Positions 8,533 to 16,512 of a stretch of DNA of 64,000 nucleotides are shown piece by piece. A program made the position numbers and the translations under genes. Under the pieces are notes generated by a model that had not been told where the DNA came from, searched no databases, and saw only the letters and a program-made list of their open reading frames with translations. Within the stretch, counting starts at the first letter, position 1. Every line of letters begins with the position of its first letter. The stretch is from Streptomyces ureilyticus (lineage in GTDB: Bacteria > Actinomycetota > Actinomycetes > Streptomycetales > Streptomycetaceae): contig NZ_JAAKZX010000014.1 in assembly GCF_011045025.1 (NCBI RefSeq), forward strand, positions 1-64,000, written 5' to 3'.

Positions 8533-8770
8533 GCGCGCATGCTTCTCGTTGCCCCTACGGGGTGCGACCGAATTTCACGGACTGAGACAGGGTGCCTCCG
8601 GCAGCGGGCGGGTTCGCGCGTGGAGGCGCGCAGCGTACCCGGCACTGGTCGGGACGGGTCCCGCAAGTCCGGGAGTTCAATGCCTTGTTGATGTGCCTGC
8701 CTCAGGCCTGGCGCTGGATGATTCGGACGGGCGGCCTCCTGCCGCCCAACGGAACCTTGTAGGGGGACGC

Positions 8771-9339
8771 GTGGCAGGCTCACCCGACAGGCCCGACTCG
8801 CGGTCCGACGATGCCGAACAGCGTTTCAATCTGCTCATCATCGCCTCGTTCCTCCTCGGCTCGTGGCAACTCTCGTCGGGGCAGCGAGCCTGGTGATCCA
8901 CCACAACATCGAGACGCCCAGGCCATACCAGGTGGCGTTCTCAACGGTCGGCGACAAGTGCCACGAGGATTCGGAAGACGAGGACTCGGGTCTCATCCTC
9001 GACCGCCGCTCCGGTCAGGTGCTGCACTGCGGCTTCGCCGGCTTTGGCGGTTCTGGCTCAGTCGGCCCCGACTACTACGGGCCACAAGGTGTATTCGCGG
9101 GCGACGAGGTCTATCGGGTCACGAAGCTGTCGCTGCCCCTCGCGCGCGGCGACGGTTTGAGCGACGCGGACCAGGACGCCGTGGAAAGACTGGTCGAGAA
9201 GATCGCCCGTGAGAACGGGCAAAAGGAGTCGCCACCGTTGCTTGAGCGGGTGACCTGGGAACTGGGCCTCAACGGCCTGGTTCTGGGCCTGACTTTGCTC
9301 ATTGCCCTCGCTCTGCGGGGCTACTACATGGACCTGTAG
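8771..9339 (+). CDS. small membrane protein, apparently frameshifted near its N-terminus
   Basis: Unrecognised family. A GTG at 8771 has a strong AGGGGGA site just upstream and begins a frame whose residues (FNLLIIASFLLGS) form the first half of a membrane helix, but this frame stops at 8896. From 8863 another frame continues the helix (VATLVGAASLVIHHN) and runs to 9339, ending with a second helix (LGLNGLVLGLTLLIALALRGYY). Joining the frames at about 8861-8862, as if one base were missing, restores a protein of about 189 residues with helices at both ends and a soluble middle. It may be a true frameshift mutation or a sequencing error; translation from 8863 alone would lack half the first helix. 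Confidence 0.6.
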
Positions 9340-9438
9340 ACCGAGTTGAGCAGTCACGGGCGGTGCAGTGAACCGCCTGGGGCGGGTCGGAGGCTACCGG
9401 TGCCGGGTCGAGGCTCAGGCAGGAGTGCAGGGCCGTGG

Positions 9439-9645
9439 TCAGGCGGGTGTCGTTACGGGGTGCTCGCGCAGCAGCCGGGCGGCGCGCACGATCTGCGCCG
9501 GTAGGCGGCTGGTCTGTGGCGGTGTGCCGCCGGTGCAGCTCGCCACATCCAGCAGGCGGTCCAGTTCCGCCTCGCATGCTTTCTGGATGAGGACCTGGAA
9601 GTCCGGCCAGTTGCGGTAGAGGTACTGGCGGCTGGTGGCGGCCCC
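9439..9645 (-). pseudogene. remnant of a TetR family regulator
   Basis: About 68 codons retain the recognition helix and following helix of a TetR HTH (AATSRQYLYRNWPDFQVL, compare the family pattern xSRxTLYxxWPxKexL) and then stop. The first helices of the HTH are missing upstream and most of the ligand-binding domain is missing downstream, so this is a fragment rather than a working gene. The longer frame to 9852 upstream of this point is not TetR-like. Confidence 0.6.
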
Positions 9646-9829
9646 GCCGCGCGACCTCCGCCTCTCACCGCCGGCCCGAACCGCGTCTCGTACATCCAGG
9701 TCCCCGCCCTCAACGGCCTCACCTGGCCCCTGACATGGCGTTATCGGCCGACGACCCGTGACCACCTCGTCCACGCACTGCTCCTGCGCGGCGCCCTCCA
9801 TCCCGAAGAGCCGTGACACGATCGAACAC

Positions 9830-10981
9830 GTGAGTACGAGTACGCCCGGCACCCTGACCGTGGACCGCGCCTTCGAAACCGCCCTCTACGCCGACTCCGA
9901 CACGGCCCTCGACACAGGCGCGTCCCTGCTCGCCGCCGACCCCTCCGCGGACGCCGAACTTACCCAGCGCGGCGAGGAGTTCATCGCCACGGCCTGGCGG
10001 CGCGGCTGGCAGCCCGCAGACGTTGTACGGATCGTGCGACGCGAGCTGGACGAGACGCACGTACGCCTGGTGTCGAGCCTCATCCTCAGCGCGGAGGCCC
10101 GCCAGAAGCAGCCGCGTGGACGCCGATGGTCGGCCCAACTCGAAGACCTGGACTCCAGCGACGTACAAGCCGAGCGCACGGACCGCTTCTCGCACGCGAC
10201 CGCCGTACTGGAGCTCTACCGCCTGCTCCTCCGCCTGCCACCTCTCGAACCACTCGACGACCCGACCGCCAAGCCACCCCACAAGACACCGGGGGAGCGG
10301 CAGGCGCCCGAGTCCCGCATACTCCCCCGCATCCGCGCCCTCCTCGCCAAGGCGGAGGCGACCGGCTTCCCGGAGGAGGCCGAAGCCCTCACCGCCAAGG
10401 CACAGGAGCTGATGGCGCGGCACAGCATCGACGAGGCCCTGCTCGCGGCGCGCACCCCCGCATCCGCCGACGCACCCGGCGCGTGCCGGATCGGGATCGA
10501 CCCGCCGTACGAGACGGCCAAGGCCACCCTCCTCGACGCGGTCGCCGCCGCGAACCGTTGCCGCGCCGTGTGGAACGAACCCCTCGGCTTCTCCACGGTG
10601 GTCGGCTTCGAACCCGATCTGGAGGCCGTCGAACTCCTCCACACCTCACTGCTCGTGCAGGCCACCGCCGCGATGACGAAGGCGGAGGCAGCGGCCCGCG
10701 CGTCCGGCCGCCGCCGTACGAAGACCTTCCGCCAGTCGTTCCTGGCGGCGTACGCCCACCGCATCGCCACCCGCCTGAAGTCCGCCACCGAGACCCAGGT
10801 GACCGAGGACCTCCTCCCGGTCCTCGCCACTCGCGAGGCCGCGGTCAGCGACCGAACGGACCGCATGTTCCCGGAGACGACCACGACCCGCCTGCGCGGC
10901 GTCAGCGACGCGGCGGGCTGGACCCAGGGCGCCGAGGCGGCGGACCGGGCCCAGGTCGAACGACATCAGCAACTGCCCTGA
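9830..10981 (+). CDS. DUF2786 domain protein
   Basis: A 383-residue cytoplasmic protein carrying a DUF2786 segment near residues 160-200 (RIRALLAKAEATGFPEEAEALTAKAQEL pattern, MARHSIDEALL). Flanking regions are helical and unassigned; an Arg/Lys-rich stretch (GRRRTKTFRQSF) near 300 could bind nucleic acid. The domain occurs in phage and plasmid proteins and in actinobacterial chromosomes and has no agreed function. The GTG at 9830 (VSTSTPGTLTVDRAF) is a more natural start than the GTG at 9758, which lies in the decayed region; no convincing ribosome binding site decides it. Confidence 0.75.
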   Translation: MSTSTPGTLTVDRAFETALYADSDTALDTGASLLAADPSADAELTQRGEEFIATAWRRGWQPADVVRIVRRELDETHVRLVSSLILSAEARQKQPRGRRWSAQLEDLDSSDVQAERTDRFSHATAVLELYRLLLRLPPLEPLDDPTAKPPHKTPGERQAPESRILPRIRALLAKAEATGFPEEAEALTAKAQELMARHSIDEALLAARTPASADAPGACRIGIDPPYETAKATLLDAVAAANRCRAVWNEPLGFSTVVGFEPDLEAVELLHTSLLVQATAAMTKAEAAARASGRRRTKTFRQSFLAAYAHRIATRLKSATETQVTEDLLPVLATREAAVSDRTDRMFPETTTTRLRGVSDAAGWTQGAEAADRAQVERHQQLP

Positions 10982-11004
10982 CCGGCAGACACCGGAAGTA
11001 GAGC

Positions 11005-11511
11005 TCACGAACCCAGGCTCGCCGTAGGCAAGCCCTCGGGCCACTTCCCGTCCTCCGACCTCGTGTATGTCTCCTCGCCGAACCCCTCCCATGTGACCTT
11101 CATGGTCGAGGAGTTGACGGAGTCGATCACGCCCGCGGCCCGGTCCTTGTTGCCGTCGGTGCATTTCAGGGCGATCTTCTGCTCGCCCGACGGCCCCCCG
11201 GCGGTCCCACTGCACACGGACCCGCCCGTCGAGAACAGTGCGGCCTTCGAACCCTCGACCATCAACGCGACGAGCTTGCCCTCCTTCGAGGTGACCCAGC
11301 TGCCCTCCACCCCGTCGGCCCCGGCCGCACCCCCACCGGAACCACCGCCGGAGCCAGCCGAGCTGGCCGCAGCGCTCGGCTGCGGGGACGAGGCCTCGTC
11401 CCCGCCCCCGTCATCGCTGCCGCTGCACCCGGTCAGGACGAGCGCGGCAGCCAGCCCCGCCGCCACGGACGCGCTCCGCGCCTGCCTGCGCGAGAAGGTC
11501 GCCGAAGTCAC
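11005..11511 (-). CDS. secreted lipoprotein of unknown function
   Basis: A 168-residue lipoprotein. Starting at GTG 11511 gives a compact signal peptide: positive FSRRQAR, hydrophobic SVAAGLAAALVL and lipobox LTGC, after which a Ser/Gly/Asp-rich linker leads to a small domain (about residues 80-168) with two cysteines (GGSVCSGTA and ALKCTDG) that may form a disulfide. The longer frame to 11595 puts an arginine-rich tail before the signal and is rejected. No domain family recognised. It lies downstream of the S14 gene on the same strand but separated by about 140 bases. Confidence 0.8.
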   Translation of the reverse strand: MTSATFSRRQARSASVAAGLAAALVLTGCSGSDDGGGDEASSPQPSAAASSAGSGGGSGGGAAGADGVEGSWVTSKEGKLVALMVEGSKAALFSTGGSVCSGTAGGPSGEQKIALKCTDGNKDRAAGVIDSVNSSTMKVTWEGFGEETYTRSEDGKWPEGLPTASLGS

Positions 11512-11654
11512 TGAAGCCCCCAAGGGTCTGGCCGAAGAAGCGGGTCGCCGAACGACCACAAGCCGGTATCGACCGCAAGCTGGTAACGACCGCAAGCTAC
11601 CAGTGCGTATACCAGGACCGTCTACCCAGGACCGACAGGACCGTCAGGACCCGT

Positions 11655-11960
11655 CTACCAGGACGATTTGCGCACACCGGGCAGAAAGCCCGCGTGTGCC
11701 TGCTTCCGCAGATTGACCCGCGAGAGCCCGAAGTTGCGCAAGTAGCCGCGCGGCCGTCCGTCCACACTGTCCCGGTTGCGTACGCGCGTGGCGCTGGCGT
11801 CCCGCGGCTGCCTGCGCAGTTCCTCCTGGGCGGCGAGCTTTTCGGCCTCCGAGGAGGACGGCCGGCGGATGATCTCCTTCAGCTCGGCGCGGCGGGCGGC
11901 GTACCGCGCGACGATCTCCTGGCGCTTCTCGTTCTTCGCGATCTTGCTCTTCTTTGCCAT
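11655..11960 (-). CDS. rpsN: 30S ribosomal protein S14, zinc-independent form
   Basis: A 101-residue S14 ([20 protein letters not shown]). It lacks the CxxC-x-CxxC zinc ribbon of the short 61-residue form, so it is the C-minus paralogue used when zinc is scarce. Conserved [13 protein letters not shown] and [14 protein letters not shown] segments are present. Its ATG overlaps the stop of the L28 gene (ATGA), so the two are translationally coupled. In Streptomyces such paralogues belong to the Zur regulon; the operator at 12235-12255 fits that. Confidence 0.95.
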   Translation of the reverse strand: MAKKSKIAKNEKRQEIVARYAARRAELKEIIRRPSSSEAEKLAAQEELRRQPRDASATRVRNRDSVDGRPRGYLRNFGLSRVNLRKQAHAGFLPGVRKSSW

Positions 11961-12196
11961 CAGACCTTCACCCCACGGGCACGAATCCTGGCCACGGCCG
12001 CCTCGATGCCGATCGTGTCGACGGTCTTGATCCCCTTCGTGCTGAGCTTCAGCCGTACGTGCCTGCCCTCGCTCGGCAGCCAGTAGCGCTTGCTCTGGAT
12101 GTTGGGGTCGAAGCGGCGGGACGTACGCCGGTGGGAGTGGGAAATGGTGTTGCCGAAGCCTGGTTGGGCTCCGGTCAGCATGCAGTGGGCGGACAT
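11960..12196 (-). CDS. rpmB: 50S ribosomal protein L28, zinc-independent paralogue
   Basis: A 78-residue L28 ([29 protein letters not shown]). The start at ATG 12196 has GAGAGG about eight bases upstream and matches the family start; the frame extends further upstream into the operator region without meaning. The zinc-ligand cysteines of the C-plus form are not present as pairs. First gene of the leftward arm of the Zur-controlled cassette, coupled to rpsN. Confidence 0.93.
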   Translation of the reverse strand: MSAHCMLTGAQPGFGNTISHSHRRTSRRFDPNIQSKRYWLPSEGRHVRLKLSTKGIKTVDTIGIEAAVARIRARGVKV

Positions 12197-12233
12197 GGTG
12201 ACGTACCTCTCTGGTTCGCTCTGCGCCCCGTTA

Positions 12234-12261
12234 TTGGAAACGGGACCCGTTTTCATATACT
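12234..12261 (+). promoter_or_regulatory. rpmG leaderless promoter
   Basis: A -35 TTGGAA (12234-12239), a 16-nt spacer and a -10 TATACT (12256-12261). The expected transcription start coincides with the ATG at 12268, so the L33 mRNA is probably leaderless; there is no ribosome binding site. The Zur-like operator overlaps the -35 and spacer. Confidence 0.7.
12235..12255. promoter_or_regulatory. probable Zur operator
   Basis: A 21-bp near-perfect dyad: TGGAAACGGG, one central base, then the complement of TGAAAACGGG. The TGAAAA/TTTTCA ends and position match the Zur box known from Streptomyces zinc-regulated genes. It lies between divergent zinc-free ribosomal protein genes and covers the rpmG promoter, so zinc-loaded Zur would shut both directions. 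Assignment is by family knowledge plus context. Confidence 0.75.
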
Positions 12262-12267
12262 AGCCAC

Positions 12268-12432
12268 ATGGCACGCAACGAACTCCGTCCGGTCATCAAA
12301 CTCCGGTCCACGGCCGGGACCGGCTACACGTACGTCACACGCAAGAACCGGCGTAACGACCCGGACCGGCTGACCCTGCGCAAGTACGACCCCATGGTGG
12401 GCCGCCACGTCGACTTCCGAGAGGAGCGCTGA
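12268..12432 (+). CDS. rpmG: 50S ribosomal protein L33, zinc-independent form
   Basis: A 54-residue L33 beginning [19 protein letters not shown] and ending DFREER. No cysteine is present, so this is the C-minus paralogue. It starts at the predicted transcription start (leaderless). Five bases separate its stop from the L31 start. Replaces the zinc-binding L33 during zinc depletion, freeing zinc from ribosomes. Confidence 0.93.
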   Translation: MARNELRPVIKLRSTAGTGYTYVTRKNRRNDPDRLTLRKYDPMVGRHVDFREER

Positions 12433-12437
12433 TCCCG

Positions 12438-12692
12438 ATGCGTGAGGGGATTCATCCGGCGTACGGCCCTGTCGTCTTCCGCGACCGTGCCGCGAACCAC
12501 GCCTTCCTGACCCGCTCGACCATGACGAGCGAGAAGACCATCGAGTGGGAGGACGGCAACACCTACCCGGTCGTCGACGTCGAGATCTCGAACGTCAGCC
12601 ACCCCTTCTACACGGGCACGGCCCGTGTGCTGGACACGGCGGGCCGCGTGGAGCGCTTCGAGCAGCGGTACGGGAAGCGCGGGGCCCGCTGA
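12438..12692 (+). CDS. rpmE2: 50S ribosomal protein L31 type B
   Basis: An 84-residue type B L31 ([44 protein letters not shown]). The CxxC of type A is absent. Second gene of the rightward Zur-controlled arm; its stop overlaps the start of the COG0523 gene (TGATG), implying coupled translation. Confidence 0.95.
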   Translation: MREGIHPAYGPVVFRDRAANHAFLTRSTMTSEKTIEWEDGNTYPVVDVEISNVSHPFYTGTARVLDTAGRVERFEQRYGKRGAR

Positions 12693-13816
12693 TGCTGTCC
12701 GTCGCCATCGTCGGCGGACTGCACGCCGATGCCCGCAAGGCGGCCGTCGACCGGCTGCTCGCGGACGTACCGGGGGCCGTCGCGCTGCACCATGACCTCG
12801 CAACCGCCGTGCAGGGCACGGTCGTCCGGACAATCCGCAACAGCGACGGGCCGGTGTCGATCGGTGAGGCGCAGCTCGTCAACGACTGCGCGTGCTGTGC
12901 GCTGCGCGAGGACCTGGTGCCCGAGCTGGAGCGGCTCGCGGAGGACGGGACGACACAGCTCGCGGTCGTGGAGCTGTGGGAGTCGGTCGAGCCCAAGGCG
13001 ATGGCCGAGGTCGTCGCGGGCGCCGGGCTCCGGCTGACCGGCGTGATCACTGCCGTCGACCCCGCGCTGGTGCTTCCGTATCTCGGCAACGGCGACGATC
13101 TCGCGGATGCGGGCCTCGCCGCTGCCGCCACCGACCAGCGCACGATCGCGGACACGTTCGCGCGTCAGCTGGAGTACGCGCCCGTGCTCGCCGTCGTCGA
13201 GTCCGAGGCGGCCGATGACGAGGACCGGGCGCTGCTGGCACAACTCCATCCGACTGCCCGCCAAGTCCCGCTCGGCCACGGTGGCTTGGCGGGCGCCGCG
13301 CTGGCCGGCTTCGACGTGGAAGCCGCCGCTGCCGCCCAGCACCCGGCCTGTGCACTGCTGCCGGCCGAGGCCGACGAGTGCGGTGTCTCCACTTTCGTAT
13401 GGACCCGTCGGCGTCCCTTCCATCCGGAGCGGCTGTACGCGGCGCTGGAGGACCTGACCTGTGCCGCGGCCCGCAGTCGCGGCCGGTTCTGGCTCGCGGA
13501 CCGGCCCGACACCCTGCTGCACTGGGACGCGGCCGGGGGTGCCCTGTGCGTGGAGAACGCGGGCCCGTGGCTGGCCTCGCTGCCGGACGCGGCCTGGGAG
13601 ATGGTGCCGCCGGTGCGCCGCGCCGCGGCTGCCCTCGACTGGCACCCGGAGCACGGCGACTGCTGCCAGCACCTGGTCTTCACATCCCCGGGCCTGGACC
13701 GCGACGGCCTTGAACGGGTCCTGGAGTCCTGCCTGTTGACCGAGGCGGAGTACGCGGCGGGCCGCACCGCCTGGAAGCAGCTCCCGCCCGCCTTCGACAC
13801 CCTCCTGGAGGTCTGA
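12692..13816 (+). CDS. CobW/COG0523 family protein with degenerate P-loop
   Basis: A 374-residue member of the COG0523 metallochaperone family. The metal-binding CxCC motif ([11 protein letters not shown] near residue 68) and the CobW C-terminal domain (near 250-345: [21 protein letters not shown]) are intact. The usual Walker A (GxLGxGKTT) is replaced by [15 protein letters not shown], so GTP binding is doubtful. Encoded between L31 and S18 in the zinc-responsive cassette, it is expected to deliver zinc or load a client under zinc limitation. The start at 12692 overlaps the rpmE2 stop; upstream codons in the same frame are a shadow of rpmE2. Confidence 0.88.
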   Translation: MLSVAIVGGLHADARKAAVDRLLADVPGAVALHHDLATAVQGTVVRTIRNSDGPVSIGEAQLVNDCACCALREDLVPELERLAEDGTTQLAVVELWESVEPKAMAEVVAGAGLRLTGVITAVDPALVLPYLGNGDDLADAGLAAAATDQRTIADTFARQLEYAPVLAVVESEAADDEDRALLAQLHPTARQVPLGHGGLAGAALAGFDVEAAAAAQHPACALLPAEADECGVSTFVWTRRRPFHPERLYAALEDLTCAAARSRGRFWLADRPDTLLHWDAAGGALCVENAGPWLASLPDAAWEMVPPVRRAAAALDWHPEHGDCCQHLVFTSPGLDRDGLERVLESCLLTEAEYAAGRTAWKQLPPAFDTLLEV

Positions 13817-13820
13817 CCCC

Positions 13821-14054
13821 ATGCCCCGCAAGCCCGAGCGCAAGCCCCAGAAGTCCCGCCCCAACCCGCTGGACGTGGCCGGGATCACGTATATCGACTA
13901 CAAGGACACCGACCTGCTGCGGAGGTTCATCTCGGACCGGGGCAAGATCCGCAGCCGCCGGGTCACCCGGGTTTCTTCCCAGCAGCAGCGCCAGTTGGCG
14001 CGCGCGATCAAGAACGCACGGGAGATGGCGTTGTTGCCGTACGCGTCACGGTAG
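13821..14054 (+). CDS. rpsR: 30S ribosomal protein S18 paralogue
   Basis: A 77-residue S18 ([58 protein letters not shown]). A second S18 gene is expected elsewhere, next to rpsF and ssb. Last gene of the rightward arm, four bases after the COG0523 gene and followed by a strong hairpin. Cysteine-free, in line with the other zinc-independent paralogues. Confidence 0.95.
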   Translation: MPRKPERKPQKSRPNPLDVAGITYIDYKDTDLLRRFISDRGKIRSRRVTRVSSQQQRQLARAIKNAREMALLPYASR

Positions 14055-14069
14055 TCACGCGCCGTCTCA

Positions 14070-14113
14070 ACGGCCCTTCACCAGCGGTGTTCCCGCCGCC
14101 GGTGGAGGGCCGT
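14070..14113 (+). terminator. terminator of zinc-free ribosomal cassette
   Basis: ACGGCCCTTCACC pairs with GGTGGAGGGCCGT (one G-U), with a further GC-rich inner stem. It lies 15 bases after the rpsR stop. No U-tract, as usual for streptomycete hairpins. Confidence 0.6.
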
Positions 14114-14143
14114 CGTCGTTGACGGCCGGTCAGTTCGGCGACT

Positions 14144-14190
14144 GTTCAATGGAACACAAACCGTGCGAGATGCGTCTGTTCCTATAGAAC
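14144..14190. promoter_or_regulatory. pair of GTTC-N4/5-GAAC dyads
   Basis: GTTCAATGGAAC (14144-14155) and GTTCCTATAGAAC (14178-14190) lie about 34 bp apart in the gap before the DUF397 gene. The following bases to about 14240 hold imperfect repeats of a CAGTACGRGACC-like unit. A regulator site is possible but unassigned. Confidence 0.4.
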
Positions 14191-14340
14191 GAGGGATTCG
14201 ACCCGTACGGGACCAGTACGAGACCGGCACGAGCCCAGTACGGGGCCGGAGGCCGCATGCCATGCGATCTCCGGGGCAGGCGCTTGGTACGGCTGTGAAC
14301 GTGTGAGGCGCGCGGGGCCGCTGTAACCGCAGGGCCACCG

Positions 14341-14368
14341 CGCGTGCACGTGCATCTGCCCATGCATC
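14341..14368 (+). promoter_or_regulatory. 28-bp shared regulatory motif, copy 1
   Basis: Begins CGCGTGCACGTGCATCTG and contains two TGCATC units 11-12 bp apart. The same 28 bp with one mismatch occurs inverted at 15342-15369 upstream of the convergent ATPase gene. Here it occupies the -35 region of the promoter whose -10 is TATGAT at 14385-14390, so it looks like an activator or repressor site. Confidence 0.75.
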
Positions 14369-14384
14369 CGCACGTGAAGAGGGC

Positions 14385-14390
14385 TATGAT
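14385..14390 (+). promoter_or_regulatory. -10 box of DUF397 gene
   Basis: TATGAT, a good HrdB-type -10, lies 65 bases before the GTG at 14456. No consensus -35 is found at 16-18 bp; the 28-bp motif is there instead, suggesting regulator-dependent transcription. Confidence 0.55.
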
Positions 14391-14455
14391 CCGGGTCAAT
14401 TGACCACTGCATCACTGGCACCAGAAACGCCAACTGCGCCACCGGGGAGCGACCT

Positions 14456-14701
14456 GTGGACCACGACGTGTACAACGGCATGGCTGCCACGGAGCTGTAC
14501 GGGGCGGCCTGGCAGAAGAGCAGGCACAGCAACTCGCAGGGCTCCTGTGTGGAGTTCGCCCGGCTGCCCGGAGGCGAGGTGGCGGTGCGCAACTCGCGCT
14601 TCCCGGACGGGCCCGCGCTCGTCTACACGCGCGCCGAGATCGAGGCCATGCTCCTGGGCATCAAGGACGGCGAGTTCGACCACCTGGTGGCGGGCAACTG
14701 A
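14456..14701 (+). CDS. DUF397 small protein of a whiJ-like locus
   Basis: An 81-residue acidic DUF397 protein; core GAAWQKSRHSNSQGSCVEFARL and VAVRNSRFPDGPALVYTRAE match the family pattern. In Streptomyces such proteins are encoded near XRE-DUF5753 regulators and RsbW-like ATPases (whiJ/abaA-type loci that influence development and antibiotic production), and some pairs behave like regulator and antagonist. GTG at 14456 has GGGGAG six bases upstream. Convergent with the ATPase gene and sharing its 28-bp upstream motif. DNA or regulator binding by this protein is inference. Confidence 0.88.
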   Translation: MDHDVYNGMAATELYGAAWQKSRHSNSQGSCVEFARLPGGEVAVRNSRFPDGPALVYTRAEIEAMLLGIKDGEFDHLVAGN

Positions 14702-14736
14702 GGGCGATCGCCCCCTCGCACGCCGTAACGCGCGTA

Positions 14737-14766
14737 GAACCGCGGCGCGAAAAAACGCCGCGGTTC
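14737..14766. terminator. bidirectional terminator between DUF397 and ATPase genes
   Basis: Perfect 11-bp arms GAACCGCGGCG and CGCCGCGGTTC around an 8-base A-rich loop, lying exactly between two convergent stop codons. Confidence 0.8.
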
Positions 14767-14767
14767 C

Positions 14768-15265
14768 TCAGCCGGCCGTATGGAGCCGGAACAGCGCCCA
14801 CACGACCTTGCCGTTGAGCGCGCCCGCGAGCGGGTGCCATCCCCAGCTGTCCGCGAACGAGTCCACCAGGAACAGTCCGCGCCCCGACTCCGCCGAGCAG
14901 TCGTCCGAGTCGCGCGCCTCCGGACTGTCGTGACTGGGGTCGCGCACGGCGCACACGAGTCTCCCGGTCCAGTGCATCAAGTGCAGCCGCACGGGCGGGC
15001 CTTGCTCGGGTCCGCGTGGGGTGTCCGAGGGGAGCGCATGCCGCAGCGCGTTGGTGACGAGTTCCGAGACCACCAGGCAGACGTCGTCGAAGCGGTCGCC
15101 TATGTCCCACTCGTCCAGAGTTCCACGCGTGAACTTCCGCGCGTCGCGCACCGCTTCGTAGCGAGCGGGCAGAGCACAAGAAGCGGCGTTGGACACGGCC
15201 GCGGGATCCAGTGGCGGAAGGCCCTGCCGTAACGGCTCGAGCATGGTCGATCCATTCGTCCCCAT
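14768..15265 (-). CDS. RsbW-like ATP-binding protein (anti-sigma-type)
   Basis: A 165-residue GHKL ATPase: N-box VVSELVTNALRHAL near residue 75 and G-box SGRGLFLVDSFADSWGW near 130. It resembles anti-sigma kinases and the AbaA-type ATPases of whiJ-like loci. ATG 15265 is preceded by GGGAG at good spacing; the longer frame to 15394 runs through the 28-bp regulatory motif and is rejected. No STAS partner nearby; functional partner is probably the XRE or DUF397 product of this locus (inference from the family's usual clustering). Confidence 0.87.
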   Translation of the reverse strand: MGTNGSTMLEPLRQGLPPLDPAAVSNAASCALPARYEAVRDARKFTRGTLDEWDIGDRFDDVCLVVSELVTNALRHALPSDTPRGPEQGPPVRLHLMHWTGRLVCAVRDPSHDSPEARDSDDCSAESGRGLFLVDSFADSWGWHPLAGALNGKVVWALFRLHTAG

Positions 15266-15341
15266 GCGAGGCACTCCCGGGAATTCGCGGTCGTTGCGAT
15301 GCAGCGGTGGCGCGGGACCATGGTTCCGAATGCGTACGGCA

Positions 15342-15369
15342 GATGCAAGGGCAGATGCACGTGCACGCG
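15342..15369 (-). promoter_or_regulatory. 28-bp shared regulatory motif, copy 2 (inverted)
   Basis: Read on the minus strand this is identical to 14341-14368 at 27 of 28 positions, with a third TGCATC-like unit. It lies about 75 bases upstream of the ATPase start codon. The two copies face each other across the convergent gene pair, marking them as co-regulated. Confidence 0.75.
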
Positions 15370-15449
15370 CCTGAATTGGACCTTGACGTACCACTTCTTG
15401 CTCATTTTTTCCGCCATCTTCTTGCCGCTTTCTTGCCGTTGACGCCCGT

Positions 15450-15512
15450 CAGACCTCTCTCGAAACTCCCTCCGACCCTCCTTCCGACCCTCCTTCGAAC
15501 CCCTCCGGCCTC
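15450..15512. repeat. pyrimidine-rich tract with tandem units
   Basis: The top strand is almost all C/T and contains CTCC(C/T)TCCGACC units twice in a row followed by a degenerate third. It lies in the otherwise empty gap upstream of the XRE gene. Function unknown; slippage or triplex formation is possible. Confidence 0.55.
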
Positions 15513-15651
15513 CCTCTGGCCGGTCTTCGCCTTGTCACTTCCTGTCCAACCGCCCCGCGGGTCTTGCCGTTTGTGTAACCGAACGAGTACACCGAGGAGT
15601 GATTTAGTGGCAGACTGCGGCCCCTGAAGACGGTTGGGGAGGCTGACGAAC

Positions 15652-16512
15652 GTGAGCGCGCAAGAGTCGGGATCGGTGGTACGTCGCATGCTGCTCGGCT
15701 CGCAACTCAGGCGGCTGCGGGAGTCGCGGGGGATCACGCGGGAGGCGGCCGGGTACTCGATCCGCGCCTCCGAGTCGAAGATCAGCCGCATGGAACTGGG
15801 GAGGGTGAGCTTCAAAACGCGTGACGTCGAGGATCTGTTGACGCTGTACGGCATCACCGACGAGACGGAGCGCAACTCACTGCTCTCCCTCGCCAAGGAG
15901 GCCAACGTCGCGGGCTGGTGGCACAGTTACTCGGACGTGCTGCCCACCTGGTTCCCGACCTATGTCGGCCTGGAGGGCGCGGCGTCCCTGATCCGGTCGT
16001 ACGAAGTGCAGTTCGTGCACGGTCTGTTGCAGACCGAGGCGTACGCGCACGCGGTCGTCGAGCGCGGCATGAAGAACGCCAGCGTGTCCGACATCGACAA
16101 GCGCGTGGCGCTGCGCATGGAGCGCCAGAAGTACCTGCTGTCCGACAGCGCCCCGGACTTCCATGTCGTACTCGACGAAGCGGCACTGCGACGCCCGTAC
16201 GGCGACCGGGAAGTGATGCGGGGTCAGCTCCAGCATCTGATCAAGGTGTCCGAGCGGCCGAACGTACGGCTTCAGGTCATGCCGTTCAGCTTCGGCGGGC
16301 ACGCCGGCGAGAGCGGCGCCTTCACGGTGCTCACCTTCCCCGAGTCCGATCTGTCCGACGTGGTCTATCTGGAGCAGCTCACCAGCGCGCTGTATCTGGA
16401 CAAGCAGGAGGACGTCACGCAGTACGGGAAGGCGATGCAGCAGCTCCAGGACGACAGCCCGGGGCCGAACGAGAGCCGGGACGTGCTGCGGGGTCTGCTT
16501 CAGCTTTCCTGA
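15652..16512 (+). CDS. XRE family regulator with DUF5753 domain (whiJ-like)
   Basis: A 286-residue protein: N-terminal XRE HTH (LRRLRESRGITREAAGYSI, ASESKISRMELGR) and a DUF5753 domain (about 95-280; VQFVHGLLQTEAYA, VVLDEAALRRPYG, LQVMPFSFG). GTG at 15652 has GGGGAGG ten bases upstream (15636-15642), so the TTG at 15634 is not the start. Together with the DUF397 and ATPase genes it completes a whiJ-like three-gene locus; it is the most likely protein to bind the 28-bp motif found twice next door. Confidence 0.9.
   Translation: MSAQESGSVVRRMLLGSQLRRLRESRGITREAAGYSIRASESKISRMELGRVSFKTRDVEDLLTLYGITDETERNSLLSLAKEANVAGWWHSYSDVLPTWFPTYVGLEGAASLIRSYEVQFVHGLLQTEAYAHAVVERGMKNASVSDIDKRVALRMERQKYLLSDSAPDFHVVLDEAALRRPYGDREVMRGQLQHLIKVSERPNVRLQVMPFSFGGHAGESGAFTVLTFPESDLSDVVYLEQLTSALYLDKQEDVTQYGKAMQQLQDDSPGPNESRDVLRGLLQLS

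Noticed and set aside
15395..15651. possible small gene in the pyrimidine-rich gap
   Set aside because: No start with ribosome site and strongly biased base composition; only low-complexity peptides result.
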